Below the pieces are notes generated by a model. That model was not told where the DNA came from. It saw only the letters and a program-made list of their open reading frames with translations, and ran no database searches. Made by a program: the position numbers and the translations under genes. From NCBI GenBank assembly GCA_000697475.1, contig JNEU01001140.1, forward strand, positions 1 through 64,000: a stretch of 64,000 bases of DNA, read 5' to 3'. Of the stretch, positions 1 to 11,553 are shown in pieces (positions within the stretch are counted from its first letter, which is position 1; each line of letters begins with the position of its first letter). Origin of the DNA: Lichtheimia corymbifera B2541. Lineage: Eukaryota; Mucoromycota; Mucoromycetes; Mucorales; Lichtheimiaceae.

Positions 1-382
1 TTTGCACAATGCATGCCCGAAGGATCGAAACCGGTGGTTAATCATGCTGTAGTCATATTATTTATGTGTGTATGGTAGTCTACCGGGAAACAAAGGGAAT
101 CGAAAATACTGGAAAGTTGTGACCATGCATCGCATGTAAATGTTAAAAAGAATGTGTTGGAAAGGATTACGATCATCATCAACAGTAAAGAAGTGTATGC
201 GACAACAATGCAGTCTATGGAAGATTCCAGAGATTTGTGCAATGCTGATGCCTTTTTTGTGAATTAGCAGCTAACTCCTCACGTGATGCCTATTTTTTTA
301 ATTATATAGTTGTAGGATACATGAAACGCAAAAGATGAATTGACTAAAGATATAACAAGGGCTGTTGTTGTTGCTGTTGAAT
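1..382. other. Intergenic, 3' side of rad6
   Basis: AT-rich spacer downstream of the rad6 stop codon. Short open frames here show no recognisable protein. Nothing else is seen. Confidence 0.5.
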
Positions 383-1115
383 TTACTCCCAGGAAGACTC
401 GACGGTTTCACGCACTCTCCTCACGTACTCCTTTCTATTTTCACGATAAAGGTTGGCGGCTTCGGCATTGGCGGGTGAGTTGGGGTTGGGATCGTGGAGC
501 AGCGATTGGATACTGGTGAGGATGGCAGCGACATCATAAGTAGGACTCCAACGGTTTTGAAGGATATCAAGACACAACTCGCCGTTTGCATAGACGTTGG
601 GATGAAACATCTTTGACACAAACTTGACAGAAGGAGGTTTGTTGGGCTACATGTATATATCATTGTGAGTGCCATGCAAACTTCATTTCCATAGATCCAC
701 GATTACTTACATAGGTTTCATCAAATTGAAGCACCAGCTTGAATGTACCATCTTCAAAGGGGGTATCGGCTATCCAATATCCATGTTATTTATCAAGCTC
801 CCGCAGCACACACACACCTCCTATCCCTTTTACTTACAAGGACCAAAGATAACTGCGTTCCACATCATGATATTGTCTGGACATGGGGCACCTATCGAAG
901 ACAAGGGTCAATCGGTCGTTGAAGGATACTCTCGAGTATGCATCTCTCTTGATGGCTAGCCACTTGGTCTCTCCAATTTACCTGACACACCGCCTATACA
1001 ATAGTTGCATCGCCATTAGAACAGCTCTTGCAAAGGGATGTATGACATTACCTGGAGGATCGCTTTGAAGACGCTTGAAATCACGCATAAGACGTCGTCG
1101 GGTGGGTGTCGACAT
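383..1115 (-). CDS. rad6: Ubiquitin-conjugating enzyme E2, Rad6/Ubc2 type
   Basis: E2 enzyme that accepts ubiquitin from E1 on a cysteine. In fungi Rad6 works with Bre1 on histone H2B, Rad18 on PCNA and Ubr1 in N-degron turnover. Five exons join in phase: 1052-1115, 982-993, 838-891, 711-769 and 383-646, giving 150 residues, the usual family length (yeast about 172 with an acidic tail, fission yeast 151). Visible landmarks are the N-terminal [14 protein letters not shown] helix, the [15 protein letters not shown] active-site segment with its cysteine, and the [22 protein letters not shown]-terminal helices. The second coding exon is only 12 bases, supplying the GGVS turn after DPP; without it the conserved loop is four residues short. 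No acidic tail follows the final SSWE, as in metazoan and fission yeast forms. Identity is very secure; the exon borders are read by eye. Confidence 0.96.
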
Positions 1116-1538
1116 ATTTGGAACTTGAAAGAAAAGGGAAAAGATACGGATGTATCAGTTAGCCCCGCAAATTATTATATGGCAGTGGTTGTCGGCTCGG
1201 GTCGCTGCTACCATCTTATTCATCTGGTCTCACATTGAGTAATAAAAGCAAGCAATCCATGCTTTGTCCATGTATCCTTATTCACCCACATATCCGTATC
1301 ATTTTCTTTGATCGGACATATGCTGCAAATGGTTACTGCAGTCTTTTATCTTTATGCTTTGACTAAACCACATAAGATAGATGCATACACCTCCTCCCCA
1401 TCAACAACAACAACAACAATAAAACAGCGTAATATACACATGGACACACGCCCTCACACATACAATTTACTCACAAGTGATATAATGAAATAGGCTAAGA
1501 ATAATAAAGGGAGAGCACTGACAAAGGGGATAATGGGT
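1116..1538. other. Intergenic: rad6 promoter and bHLH 3' region
   Basis: Contains the upstream region of rad6 and the downstream region of the bHLH gene, both on the minus strand. A short ACA-repeat tract lies near 1407. No further gene is supported. Confidence 0.45.
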
Positions 1539-2353
1539 TCAACAGCCATCTGGCCTGGGTATTGATGATGATGATGATTGCAAGCTTGCCTTATCCCGAA
1601 GCAGCAATTCCTTTTCACGCATAAACATCTCTTCTCTCCTTTGCAGATCGTTGATATAATCGACAGCTAAAAGAATGGATGGAATAAAAGACAACTTAGC
1701 CAGCCCAGTAATTCGTTGTCTACTGACGTGTTGGGTTTACCTTTACTTAATATCTCCCATTTGCTTGTCTTGATGCCCTTGTCGATAGGTAATACATTGA
1801 GCAGATCATCAAACAATTCCTTCATCTCCTTGCGTCGTCTACGCTCTGCCAATTTATGACTCTCACGTAATTCTGGCGTACGTGAATAAGGACTCTCGAT
1901 GTGTTGAGACCGGAAAAGATGTTCATGATGATGATGCAAACTGTTTGTTGGAGGGGGTGTATCGGGTGTTGAGTGGCGGCGAAGGTTGCTTGGGAACGAC
2001 GGCTGTGGTTCGGTAGCAACCGAAGAAGAGGAAGAGGAAGACACTGTTGTTGTAGTAGTAGTAGCTGAGGGTGGTGGAAAGTCAAGGTTGGCAATAGAAG
2101 GTAGTGAATCACGTCGCCATCGAGTGTTCCTTCCAGTAAGATCAGGTCGATGGTCCAAAGGAGTAGGTCGTAAAACGTTTGGAATGGGATGGTGAGCAGG
2201 TGCAGGACGAGTGTTATGCATGGTGGGAGAAAGACTTTCGAATGAAGGCAACGACGATGAATGCGTTAGCTTGTGTATTGATAGTCTTCGGTCCTCAGGG
2301 TGGGAAGAAGGTGGTGGTTGTTGTTGTTCGTTGGCAGTAGCAGTGGTATCCAT
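1539..2353 (-). CDS. bHLH transcription factor
   Basis: Two exons, 1741-2353 and 1539-1666, join in phase (donor GTAAAC, acceptor TAG, 74-base intron) to give about 246 residues. The first 160 residues are low complexity, rich in S, P, T and H. A basic helix-loop-helix follows at about 165-220: RESHKLAERRRRKEMKELF is the basic region plus helix 1, with the H/E/R DNA-contact pattern expected for E-box binding, then a loop and helix 2 (SKWEILSKAVDYINDLQ). The frame then runs into a short leucine-rich coiled tail and ends after a serine run. It should act as a dimer in the nucleus. The specific target, for example phosphate or lipid genes, cannot be told from sequence. The start is the ATG at 2353; the frame is open slightly further upstream but without another ATG. 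Confidence 0.88.
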
Positions 2354-2838
2354 AGTATACAAAACGTAGTTTGGGTGGTTAAATAAGGTGGTTGAGCAAC
2401 AAAATGGATGTGCAAAGCTGTAGCAGATTTTTTACACACACACTCTCACACACACACTGCTGGCTGCTGCTCCGATGTATCATTATCTGCAACATGCACA
2501 TTACCAGTCAAGGTTCTTTATTAATGCATCATCACTATCATCCATTACCAAGAAGAATAGTCCAGAGCAATTACGTCGCACAGTACATATTTTCCACAAG
2601 CAACAAGAATGACGATTGATGTCTGCAAGTGCAGGGGCCCGATGCAAGTTTCAGGAGGTAGACTCGTGATCGCTCACTTGACATGATATAACATGCATAT
2701 GTATGTATGTATCTGTGTGTGTAAGTTTGTATTGTATTGTTTATTGATCTACTCATATTATTATTCTTTCTAGTCTTGGCCTCGCTTTGGAACAGCATGG
2801 TACTATAGCAACCAATAAGTCAATGGCTCCTGTCTTCT
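2354..2838. other. Intergenic with short simple repeats
   Basis: Spacer between the bHLH start and the acidic-protein stop. It holds CA-rich stretches (about 2437-2458) and a short GTAT/GTGT microsatellite near 2700-2722. No gene seen. Confidence 0.45.
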
Positions 2839-4366
2839 TTATATCCTCTTGCAACTTACCGGTAATGAATTGTTCACAGCACGACCATATATCCAGCGCT
2901 ACAGCACCATGACATGGTCAGACCCATCTCTATATATACTTTATCCAATCACTACATACCTTGATCTTGGGAGCCTTGAGTACCAAAAAGATGAGCACAC
3001 AAAGAATGAGGAGCATGTTGAGTGCTGAGCTGTTACTTTCGGTATCGGCATTATCACCAATGGTTTGCTGATCCGCTGAAGGGAATACGTTTTCAGTGCC
3101 CTGAGCATTGTTGAATGCAGGTGGCATATCTTCCTTGTCAACTGCTTCAGCTTGTGGTGGTGTTGGTAGCACGTTGTCCACCTTTTGTGCTTGATCCAGA
3201 GCATCATCAATCTCCTTGTTGATATCATCCGTGGGATATTCATTCTTCATATCGGTGGTGGATTCGTCTTGTTGTTGGGTATCATCCAGGCTGCTATCTG
3301 ATGTAGTATAAGTGTACTCCTCCTTCTCCTCGTAGTTGTCAGGCGATGTTGCTGGTGGTGCAGTCACTGTCTCATCATCACCGAAAATGTCAGGTACAGG
3401 ATTACTGTTGTCAATGACAGGTGGTTCATCCTCAGGAGTGCTCTTGGCCAACTCTTGGTCTATTTGATCCTCCATCCATGATGATTCGATTTCTGTCTCG
3501 AGATTCTCTTCCACTTGAGTTGATAGCTGCTGCTCCTTTTCTTCGGCCTCTTCCAATGCTGCTTCATTGAATGTCTCCTCAGAAGCGTCAAAATCGCCAT
3601 TCGTTTCACCACTGCTACTATCATCTGAGATATCATAATTCTCGGATTCATCCACTTCCTCGGTGATATCACTTGAAGTCTCGGTGTCATCATTAACAGC
3701 TTCAGCCTGCTGATCCTCCTCAATCGTATCTTGATTATCATAGACGTCGTCCTCAACTTGATCCTCCTCGATAGTGTCTTGATTATCATCGATGCTGTCA
3801 TCAACTTGGTCTTCCTCAATCGTATCTTGGTTATCGTCAATGCTGGCATCAAGGTTATCCAGGGCATCGTCATTGGACTCATCGATATCGGATGTATCAT
3901 TGTCATTGGGTACGGCGGTACCAGCATCTGCAGCTGCTGCAGCTTCTTCCAATGCCTTAGTTTCAGGGTCGAGATCGGCAATGTTATTGTCAACAACATC
4001 TTCCTGCAGGGTTTCATTGTCATCATCATTATCCGCTGTCACTTTTTCCTCATTGCTGTTGTCATTGTCTGATAACAATCCACCGTCTTCATTGTCAACA
4101 CCGTTGGTGGTTTCTTGCGTATCAATGCTAACATCTTGCTGGTCATCCAAGGGTAGTGCATCCTCTTCATCATTATTGCTATCCTTGCTTTCGTTGTCGG
4201 AAGACCATTCATCAGCAAGGTCATTGATGATATCTTTGCCTTTGTCATCCTCTTCAGTCGTTGGTGGATAAGGTGGTGGAGCTGCATACACGCTTGCTGC
4301 TGCCGAGATTACAGCGGTAGACACGAGAATGGAGGAAGGCACTTGACGTCGCTTGTTTGAAATCAT
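2839..4366 (-). CDS. Acidic repeat-containing single-pass membrane protein
   Basis: Family not recognised. The ATG at 4366 is preferred because the in-frame extension upstream contains no ATG. The N-terminus (about residues 1-28) looks like a signal peptide: basic KRR, then a hydrophobic stretch ending AASVYA. The next 420 residues are dominated by D, E, N, S and T, which should give a very low isoelectric point. Three near-tandem copies of a DNQDTIEEDQ-centred unit lie near positions 3700-3840. A hydrophobic segment (LLILCVLIFLVL) near the C-terminus, followed by a basic KAPKIK tail, suggests a type I membrane protein with the acidic part in the lumen or outside the cell. A 61-base intron (2899-2959) would add a short basic tail from 2839-2898; this last exon is less certain than the main body (2960-4366). 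Calcium or cation buffering or a wall-facing role is possible but is inference. Confidence 0.7.
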
Positions 4367-5110
4367 GCTGGAGAACGAATGTGAAATGGCCAAGGAGAGT
4401 GGGGTCGGCAAACTGATCAAGGAGTGGCGATGAGAGTATACAAGGTTACAAGCTTGGTATAAAAGAGAAGAGGAAAAGCGCGGCGGTGGAATGCTTTTCT
4501 TTTTCTGAGTTCATCTGACCATGGTGCCACGAGCAACACCGTCGTGCAACATTTGTAATTAGTCGGTAAATGAAGCATGCATCAAGAGGTCTCTCGATAG
4601 ACATTGACGAGATGACACATTTATATTGTAGTAATCATTATTCACAAGAATAGAATATAGCTGTCTTGTAAAAGAATAAAATTTGATGATGGGAGGCCCC
4701 AAATCTGATACTGACTGGCCGAGGAAAAGGGCTAAAAGGTGGATGCTTGATATAGAACAAATGTTGTAGTTTGCATCAGGAAGATATCTTTTTACTCTAA
4801 GCTGATATAAAAGCGGCATCCTCTTTGTGGATTTCTTGGCTCGCATGTCACTTGGACCACGATATAGCACTTTGTAATTGTCCTTTGCAAATCACTACCC
4901 CGCCTTATACCCCGATGCTGATGAAGAGATGAATCATTTCAAAATCTTATCCATAATGACCTTTATCTAAGCGTGCCAAATCACATGATACCATGAACCC
5001 ATCATCAGTTACAAGTTTTGTCTATGATGCTGTTTTTTATTTTCGAGCAGTTTCATGTACATTCACCGTATGAATAAATTGCAATGCGTGCGGAACAATG
5101 GAAAAACGAA
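4367..5110. other. Intergenic
   Basis: Upstream region of the acidic-protein gene and 3' region of the F-box gene. Short open frames on the minus strand (about 4559-4870) have no recognisable domain. Nothing else is seen. Confidence 0.45.
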
Positions 5111-6404
5111 TCAAGGATATGCTAGAGGACTAGACTTGAAATGCTCAATGTATGCACGAAGACGTGTATACTCGGGGTATTGGAGGTCATCTATTTACGC
5201 ATATCAATCAAATCAATTCCCCCTTCAACAAGGTCTTTTCCATTCCAACAATGACCTTGTGCTCAAACCACACACAGAATCGGCAATCCATTGCCTTTTT
5301 TACCTACCTTCACTAAAAGCTCGTCCCTGTAATCCATAGGCTTTTTGTAGATAGGACCACAGTTTCTCACTCACGATATCAGCATTGGTGTCGGGAGCGG
5401 GACGAAATTTGTCGACTGGAAGCCGGATGTTGGGATTCAAAGAGCCATTACTGCGCGCCAGCTTTTGATTTGTTATACGACCAGGCAATGGTGTTCCCTC
5501 ACCTACCATTTCCATGGGTTAATATATATATATACCTATTCACATATATCTCCAACTACTTACGAGTTCGAAACACCATCCATGTCCTGCCCCAATTCTT
5601 TTCCACCAAATAATGCTTGAGTGTCATGTCCTCCCTTCGCAGCTCTTGGATATACAATAAATGCTCTGCTTTTCGCCGATTGTCGATTGATTCTGCACCA
5701 TTCATATGATCCATTACTGTTTTAACCTTGTGTTGCTCGTTTGGATTGCTCTCTGCTGTACCCAACTAATCCGTCATGATGCGTATCCATGAGTATCATC
5801 GTTGCCATGATACACCCATCCCATCCATTACCTTGTGAAGCTCCCCATCCTTGCACTTTAAGCAATACATGTTTCCTGTTGAACATTCGAGAACGACTGA
5901 TAACTGATTGGCTGGGTTCTTTACGCATGATATACAAGCTAACACTATGAGTTAATACAATGCCTTTATCATCACATTTACGCCTTCCTTACCTGTTGTA
6001 TCCGTTTGCAGCATATCCAGAAAGCCTGCATTTTCAGTATTGCATACATCGCATTTGAAGCTGTTGTCTCGAATAGCACGGTAGAGCACACGTTTTGTTT
6101 CTGCAGGGTCATTAGAGATATCCGAGATATGTCGACAACAGGTGAGTGAAGCGTTGGGTTGCTGGTGCAGGGTTTTGTAAAAGTCGATCCACGATTGAAC
6201 TTGATCTGGGCGTTTGTAGGTGATGCCGTAATCGCGTTGCAGGAGACGTTTAAAGACAAGATCGTTATGCAAGATGAAGTCAGCCAATTGTCGACACGTC
6301 AATGCCAGTGCTATGATATCTTTGAGGTCAAGGGATAGCACGATCTGCAGCATAAGCTCGGGGGAGCAACGTTGCAAGGGTGCCTGCGTATGGCTGTTGA
6401 GCAT
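5111..6404 (-). CDS. F-box protein with zinc ribbon and DUSP domain
   Basis: Five exons join in phase: 5993-6404, 5832-5938, 5564-5765, 5308-5502 and 5111-5190, giving 331 residues. Residues about 12-55 form an F-box (CSPELMLQIVLSLDLKDIIALALTC and following), the Skp1-binding part of SCF ubiquitin ligases. Four CxxC-like pairs between about 117 and 168 (CDVC, CISC, then C and CLKC) look like a zinc-binding ribbon. From about 224 to 310 the sequence matches the DUSP fold found at the N-terminus of some ubiquitin-specific proteases: HYLVEKNWGRTW, PLPGRITNQKL, then LWSYLQKAYGL. No peptidase domain follows. The last exon is supported by acidic FSEDDL continuity across the splice. The protein is probably an SCF substrate receptor using DUSP or zinc as the binding module; the substrate is unknown. 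Confidence 0.82.
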
Positions 6405-7806
6405 ATCAATTGGTATGTTGTATGTGCGTAAATATATGTATATATATGGGATTTGATTGATTGTATCAGAAAAGGTGTGTTGCTGACTGACAACGAATGC
6501 GGTGACGAAGAAGGGAAAGAGAAGCAAGCGGAGAAAGGGGGACAACTGTGATGGGATGGATGATGATGTCGTCGTTGCTGTGCGCCAATTGGATCGGGGT
6601 AGAGTTGCGTGTCTATGGCGGCGGAGAAGACTGCCCAAAATCGTCGTCAATGTTCTGTGCCACAAAAAGCTGAGGAGGATTCGCCTAGACCCCATTTGTC
6701 TGCAAGTAGACGGTCGATGAACTAGTAACCCAATCTTTGGATCCACTCCACACATGACAGTTCTTATCTCACTTTTATCAATGATATTATCTTTTATATA
6801 TATAAAGTTTATTCTTGTCAATGACCAACCACGAGAGGACTATGTTGCTATGCAAGTTCCCATGACAACTACGCAAACATCATATTGCATGCAGACTGCT
6901 GCTGTGGAAGAACATGTGGATGGCTGATGCTTCTTCCCAATAGATCCCAACAAAGGAACCAGGTTAATAGATGAGGACCATTGTTCTAGGCAATGGATAA
7001 AAAAAACTCGAATAAAGATTAAATGTTGCCATTGTATGGAACAAATTCTACCGATAACTTTTGTACTTTGTCAATGACGTTATCTTGTCCCATTCGGCGA
7101 ATAGGTTCCTCGGCTGTTGATGAAATCAAAAAGACGATCACCTTCCTGTAAAAAGTTTTGCCATGGGCGGAGCCTCAGTCCGCCGCCTAATGAATGAAAA
7201 AAAAACATACGCCAGCTGCAACGGAGTACGACATTGCCTCCTAACAACGCCGATGCAGCATCATATCAACAAGCCAAAGTGATGGTTGTATTAGCAACTA
7301 GAAGCGATCTGATGAAAAGATAACAATGCATAAAAAGGGGGATCTGATGGTGGTCAAAGCCTGAAAGACGTCATTTAGGATTAGGTAAGTAAAGTTGTGG
7401 GGGAGAATGGTCTTGCGCTCAAAAGCAAAAAAAGACCACTTCCCGATTTGTCTTCGTCAGTGACATGGGAAATTACGGATGTTGCCCCGAGTTGAATACC
7501 CCCATTAACAAGATGATGGTAATATGAGAATTGTCATATTGTCACTAGGAATCGGTAGTTTATTAATCCATGAATGATCCTACTACTACTGTCAATAAAA
7601 TGCAATTGGTCTTAAAGGGCACAGACGCGGAAAGGCTAAAAGCGGTAAAACATACAGTGAACTTCTTCATGCGCACATGAAAGAGAATCCGACATTTACC
7701 GTGCCGGATAAACGTCACTGGAACTTCACACAAGACAATAAGAAGGACACAAAGGAGGTTGCACTGTTTCTCTTTTACTCTCTCCCATTCTTTTCTTTGT
7801 CTCAAC
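6405..7806. promoter_or_regulatory. Divergent intergenic region between F-box gene and OGDH
   Basis: About 1.4 kb separating two divergently transcribed genes, so it should hold both promoters. The sequence just before the OGDH start is pyrimidine-rich (TTTCTCTTTTACTCTCTCCC near 7767), common ahead of strongly expressed fungal genes. No extra coding region is supported. Confidence 0.45.
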
Positions 7807-10800
7807 ATGTATCGGATAACAGCATTATCGCGTGCTGCCAAGAAACCATTATTGCATCTCGGTGCTGCTACTGCTCGTCCCGCTCCACGCAAGGTGCCTG
7901 CTTTTGCATCTTCTTCTTTCCATACCCAGCACGCCACACTTGCAAAGGCTGCTACCAATGACGCCAACGATGGCTTTTTACATGGCAATGCAGCCATCTA
8001 CATTGAGGAAATGTATGAGGCATGGCTCAAGGATCCTTCGTCAGTGCACTTGTCGTGGCAGGTTTATTTCAAGAACATGGCCAACGGCGTTGCCCCTGGA
8101 AAAGCATACTCTCCTCCACCCACTTTGGTGCCATCCGCCAGTGCACGTCTTCCTAGTTTGCCTGATGCTGTTGTTCCTAATGCTGCCAACGGTTCATCAA
8201 GCGAGATTATTGACCACATGAAGATCCAACTTCTCGTGAGAGCATATCAGGTGCGAGGTCATCATTTAGCCAACCTTGACCCCTTGGGTATCCAACACGC
8301 CGACATCCTCAATTCCAGCCCTCCCGAATTATCCCACTCCTACTATGGTTTCACAGAAAAGGACCTCGATCGCACCTTCTCTCTGGGTCCTGGCATCCTC
8401 CCTGCTTTCATGGACAAGGGCAAATCACTCACGCTTCGTGAAATCATGGATAACCTCAAAAAGACTTATTGTAAGTATTCACACATACACACACCCTGAT
8501 GATGATACACGATGAGGTGGCGGAAAAAGGCGGAATGGGAAAAAATGCTAATGAATAATCCCACCCTTGCCTTGACAGGTGGCTCCATCGGTATTGAATA
8601 CATCCACATTCCCGACCGTGCACAATGCGATTGGATTCGCGAACGTATTGAAAACCCACAACCCTTCAAGTACACTGTGGATGAGAAGCGTATGATCTTT
8701 GATCGCCTTACTTGGTCTGATAGCTTTGAACGCTTTGTCGCTTCAAAGTACCCATCCGAGAAACGCTTTGGTCTTGAAGGTGGCGAGTCTTTGATTCCTG
8801 GTATGAAGGCATTGGTAAGTAATAGACACAGCGTAAATATATATACACCACAGAGTCTAATCCTACATCCATAGATTGATCGCTCTGTGGATCATGGTAT
8901 CGAATCCATTGTTATTGGTATGCCTCATCGTGGTCGTCTCAACGTGCTCAGCAACGTGGTGCGCAAGCCCAACGAATCCATCTTTTGTGAATTCAGTGGT
9001 TCTGTTGAACCTTCCGAAGAAGGCTCTGGTGATGTAAAGTACCATCTTGGTATGAACTATGTCCGTCCTACTCCTTCTGGCAAGCGTGTGCATTTGTCTT
9101 TGGTTGCCAACCCCTCTCATTTGGAAGCTGTCAACCCTGTCGTGCTTGGCAAGACACGTGCTCTCCAATATTACAGCAAGGATCAAGATCGTAACCATTC
9201 CATGGCCATCCTTATGCACGGTGATGCCGCTTTTGCTGGTCAGGGTATCGTGTATGAAACAATGGGCTTCCACGACTTGCCTGCTTACTCCACTGGTGGC
9301 ACCATCCACATTGTTGTCAACAACCAAATTGGTTTCACCACCGATCCCCGCTTTGGTCGTTCCACATCCTACTGTACCGATATTGCCAAGGCTATCAATG
9401 CACCTGTGTTCCACGTGAACGGTGATGATGTCGAAGCTGTCACCTATGTCATGCAACTTGCTGCTGATTGGCGTCAAACCTTCCACCGTGATGTTGTCAT
9501 TGACTTGGTGTGCTATCGTAAACACGGCCATAACGAGACTGATCAACCCAGCTTCACTCAGCCAAAGATGTATGAGGCTATTGCCAAGCAACAACCTGTC
9601 GCCAAGTTGTACGCTGATCAACTCGTAAAGGAAGGCAGCTTCACTGGTGAAGAAGTTGAATCTATCAAGAAGCGTGTCTGGGGTATCTTGGAAGATAGCT
9701 ATGCAAAGAGCAAGGATTATAAGCCTACTTCCCGTGAATGGCTCAGTAGCTCATGGCCTGGTAAGTATGTAGGAATTGGATAAAGGAGGATAGGGAATGG
9801 ATTGCTGATGTCTTTTCATAGGTTTCAAGTCTCCCAAGGAATGTGCTGAAGAAATCCTTCCTCACCATCCTACCGGTGTTCCCATGGAGACCCTTCAAAA
9901 GATCGGCAATTCTTTGACCAACTTGCCCGAGACTTTCAATGTGCATCGCAACCTTAAGCGTATTATTCAAAACCGTGGCAAGGCATTGGCATCTGGAAAG
10001 GATATTGATTGGTCAACAGCTGAAGCACTTGCATGGGGATCCTTGTTGTTGGAAGGAAAGCACGTGCGTTGCTCTGGTCAAGATGTGGAACGTGGTACTT
10101 TTTCACAACGCCATGCCGTTCTTCATGACCAGAAGACCGATGAATTATACACCATGCTCAACCATATCTCACCTGATCAAGCTCAACTTGCTATCAGCAA
10201 CTCATCCCTTTCCGAATATGGTGTCCTTGGTTTCGAACTCGGTTATTCGCTTGTCGATCCTAACGCTTTGATCATGTGGGAAGCTCAATTTGGTGACTTT
10301 GCCAACGGTGCCCAAATCATGATTGATCAATTCCTTGCCGCTGGTGAGCAAAAGTGGTTGCAGCGTTCTGGTCTCGTCTTGTCATTGCCCCATGGTTATG
10401 ATGGTCAAGGTCCCGAACATTCATCTGCCCGCATTGAGCGATATCTCCAATTGTGCGATGACAACCCCTATGTGTTCCCATCACCCGAAAAGTTGGAACG
10501 CATGCACCAAGACTGCAATATGCAGGTCGTTTATGCTTCTACTCCTGCTCAGGTCTTCCACGTCTTACGTCGTCAAGTCAACCGTGAATTCCGCAAACCT
10601 TTGATTCTGCCCTTCTCCAAGTCATTATTGCGTCATCCTCTTGCTCGCTCAAGTCTTGAAGAAATGTCGGGTGATAGCAGCTTCCAACTTTATTTGCCAG
10701 AACCCCATCCCGAGAACCTTGATGCACCTGAAAAGATTACCAAGCACGTCCTTTGCAGTGGTCAAGTCTATTACAACTTGCTCAAGGCTCGCGATGCTAA

Positions 10801-11113
10801 CAACCTTACCAATGTGGCTATCTCGCGTGTTGAACAACTCAACCCCTTCCCTTACCAACAAGTCAAGGAACACGCTGACAAGTACCCCAATGCTGAGATC
10901 ATTTGGTGCCAAGAAGAGCCTATGAATATGGGTGCTTGGGGACATGTCCAACCTAGAATCACCACTGCTCTTTCGCAAACTACCCACCATGCTGGCAAGA
11001 AACCAAAGTACACCGGTCGTGAACCTTCAGCTTCGGTGGCCACTGGTAACAAGAAGAAGCATTACCAAGAAGAACAAGAGCTTATCAATGCTGCTCTCTT
11101 GACTGAGGCATAG
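7807..11113 (+). CDS. kgd1: 2-oxoglutarate dehydrogenase E1, mitochondrial
   Basis: Thiamine-diphosphate E1 component of the 2-oxoglutarate dehydrogenase complex: it decarboxylates 2-oxoglutarate and passes the succinyl group to lipoyl-E2 in the TCA cycle. Four exons, 7807-8470, 8579-8814, 8875-9760 and 9822-11113, join in phase to 1025 residues, close to the yeast enzyme. The start [16 protein letters not shown] is a typical arginine-rich mitochondrial presequence; an upstream in-frame methionine at 7759 is less likely. Then come the [21 protein letters not shown] docking region, the [10 protein letters not shown] segment, [21 protein letters not shown], and the cofactor site [15 protein letters not shown] with [11 protein letters not shown]. 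The C-terminal transketolase half carries [14 protein letters not shown] and [12 protein letters not shown]. Codon use is strongly biased, as expected for a highly expressed gene. Confidence 0.97.
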
Positions 11114-11553
11114 AAAGTACACACCCATTCATTGCCCATTCACATTTATTACATCCAGCCCAGATCCTTAATTTTTATCTTACACTCATCACATTCACTC
11201 AATCAACTCTCTTCCATCCCCCCTTATTACCCACCAGGGCTGCAACATTCACCTTTTCCACTCTCATGCTTTTTTCCCTCCATGCTATTCATGTTCTTGT
11301 ACATCATAACTGTCATTTTACTTTCGAAACAAAGATATGCCTGCCTCTCTTTGTTATGGAAATATTGGGTGCTGTGATCACGATGATGATGACATTTGTT
11401 GTATTGTGCTTAAAAAATGAGAGAAGCAAACAAATTAGGATGCAATGTGCATGGTAAGCGGATGGTCTAATCCTCAATCCATATATAATGCGATCGTGAG
11501 CATTTTCAAGTGAACCTTCTTTACTGTCCTTTTTAGCTTACTCTATACAACCG
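11114..11553. other. Intergenic between OGDH and membrane-protein gene
   Basis: Pyrimidine-rich 3' region of OGDH followed by the promoter of the next plus-strand gene. Nothing further is recognised. Confidence 0.45.

Noticed and set aside
3792..4271. Serine-rich open frame on the plus strand
   Set aside because: Antisense shadow of the acidic D/E-rich gene, whose GAN/TCN codons give serine on the other strand.
4367..4420. Longer N-terminus for the acidic membrane protein
   Set aside because: The extension lacks an ATG; the first methionine is at 4366 and leads directly into a signal peptide.
8863..9621. Long open frame on the minus strand (252 codons)
   Set aside because: It lies wholly inside the conserved catalytic exon of 2-oxoglutarate dehydrogenase and is a by-product of its codon bias.
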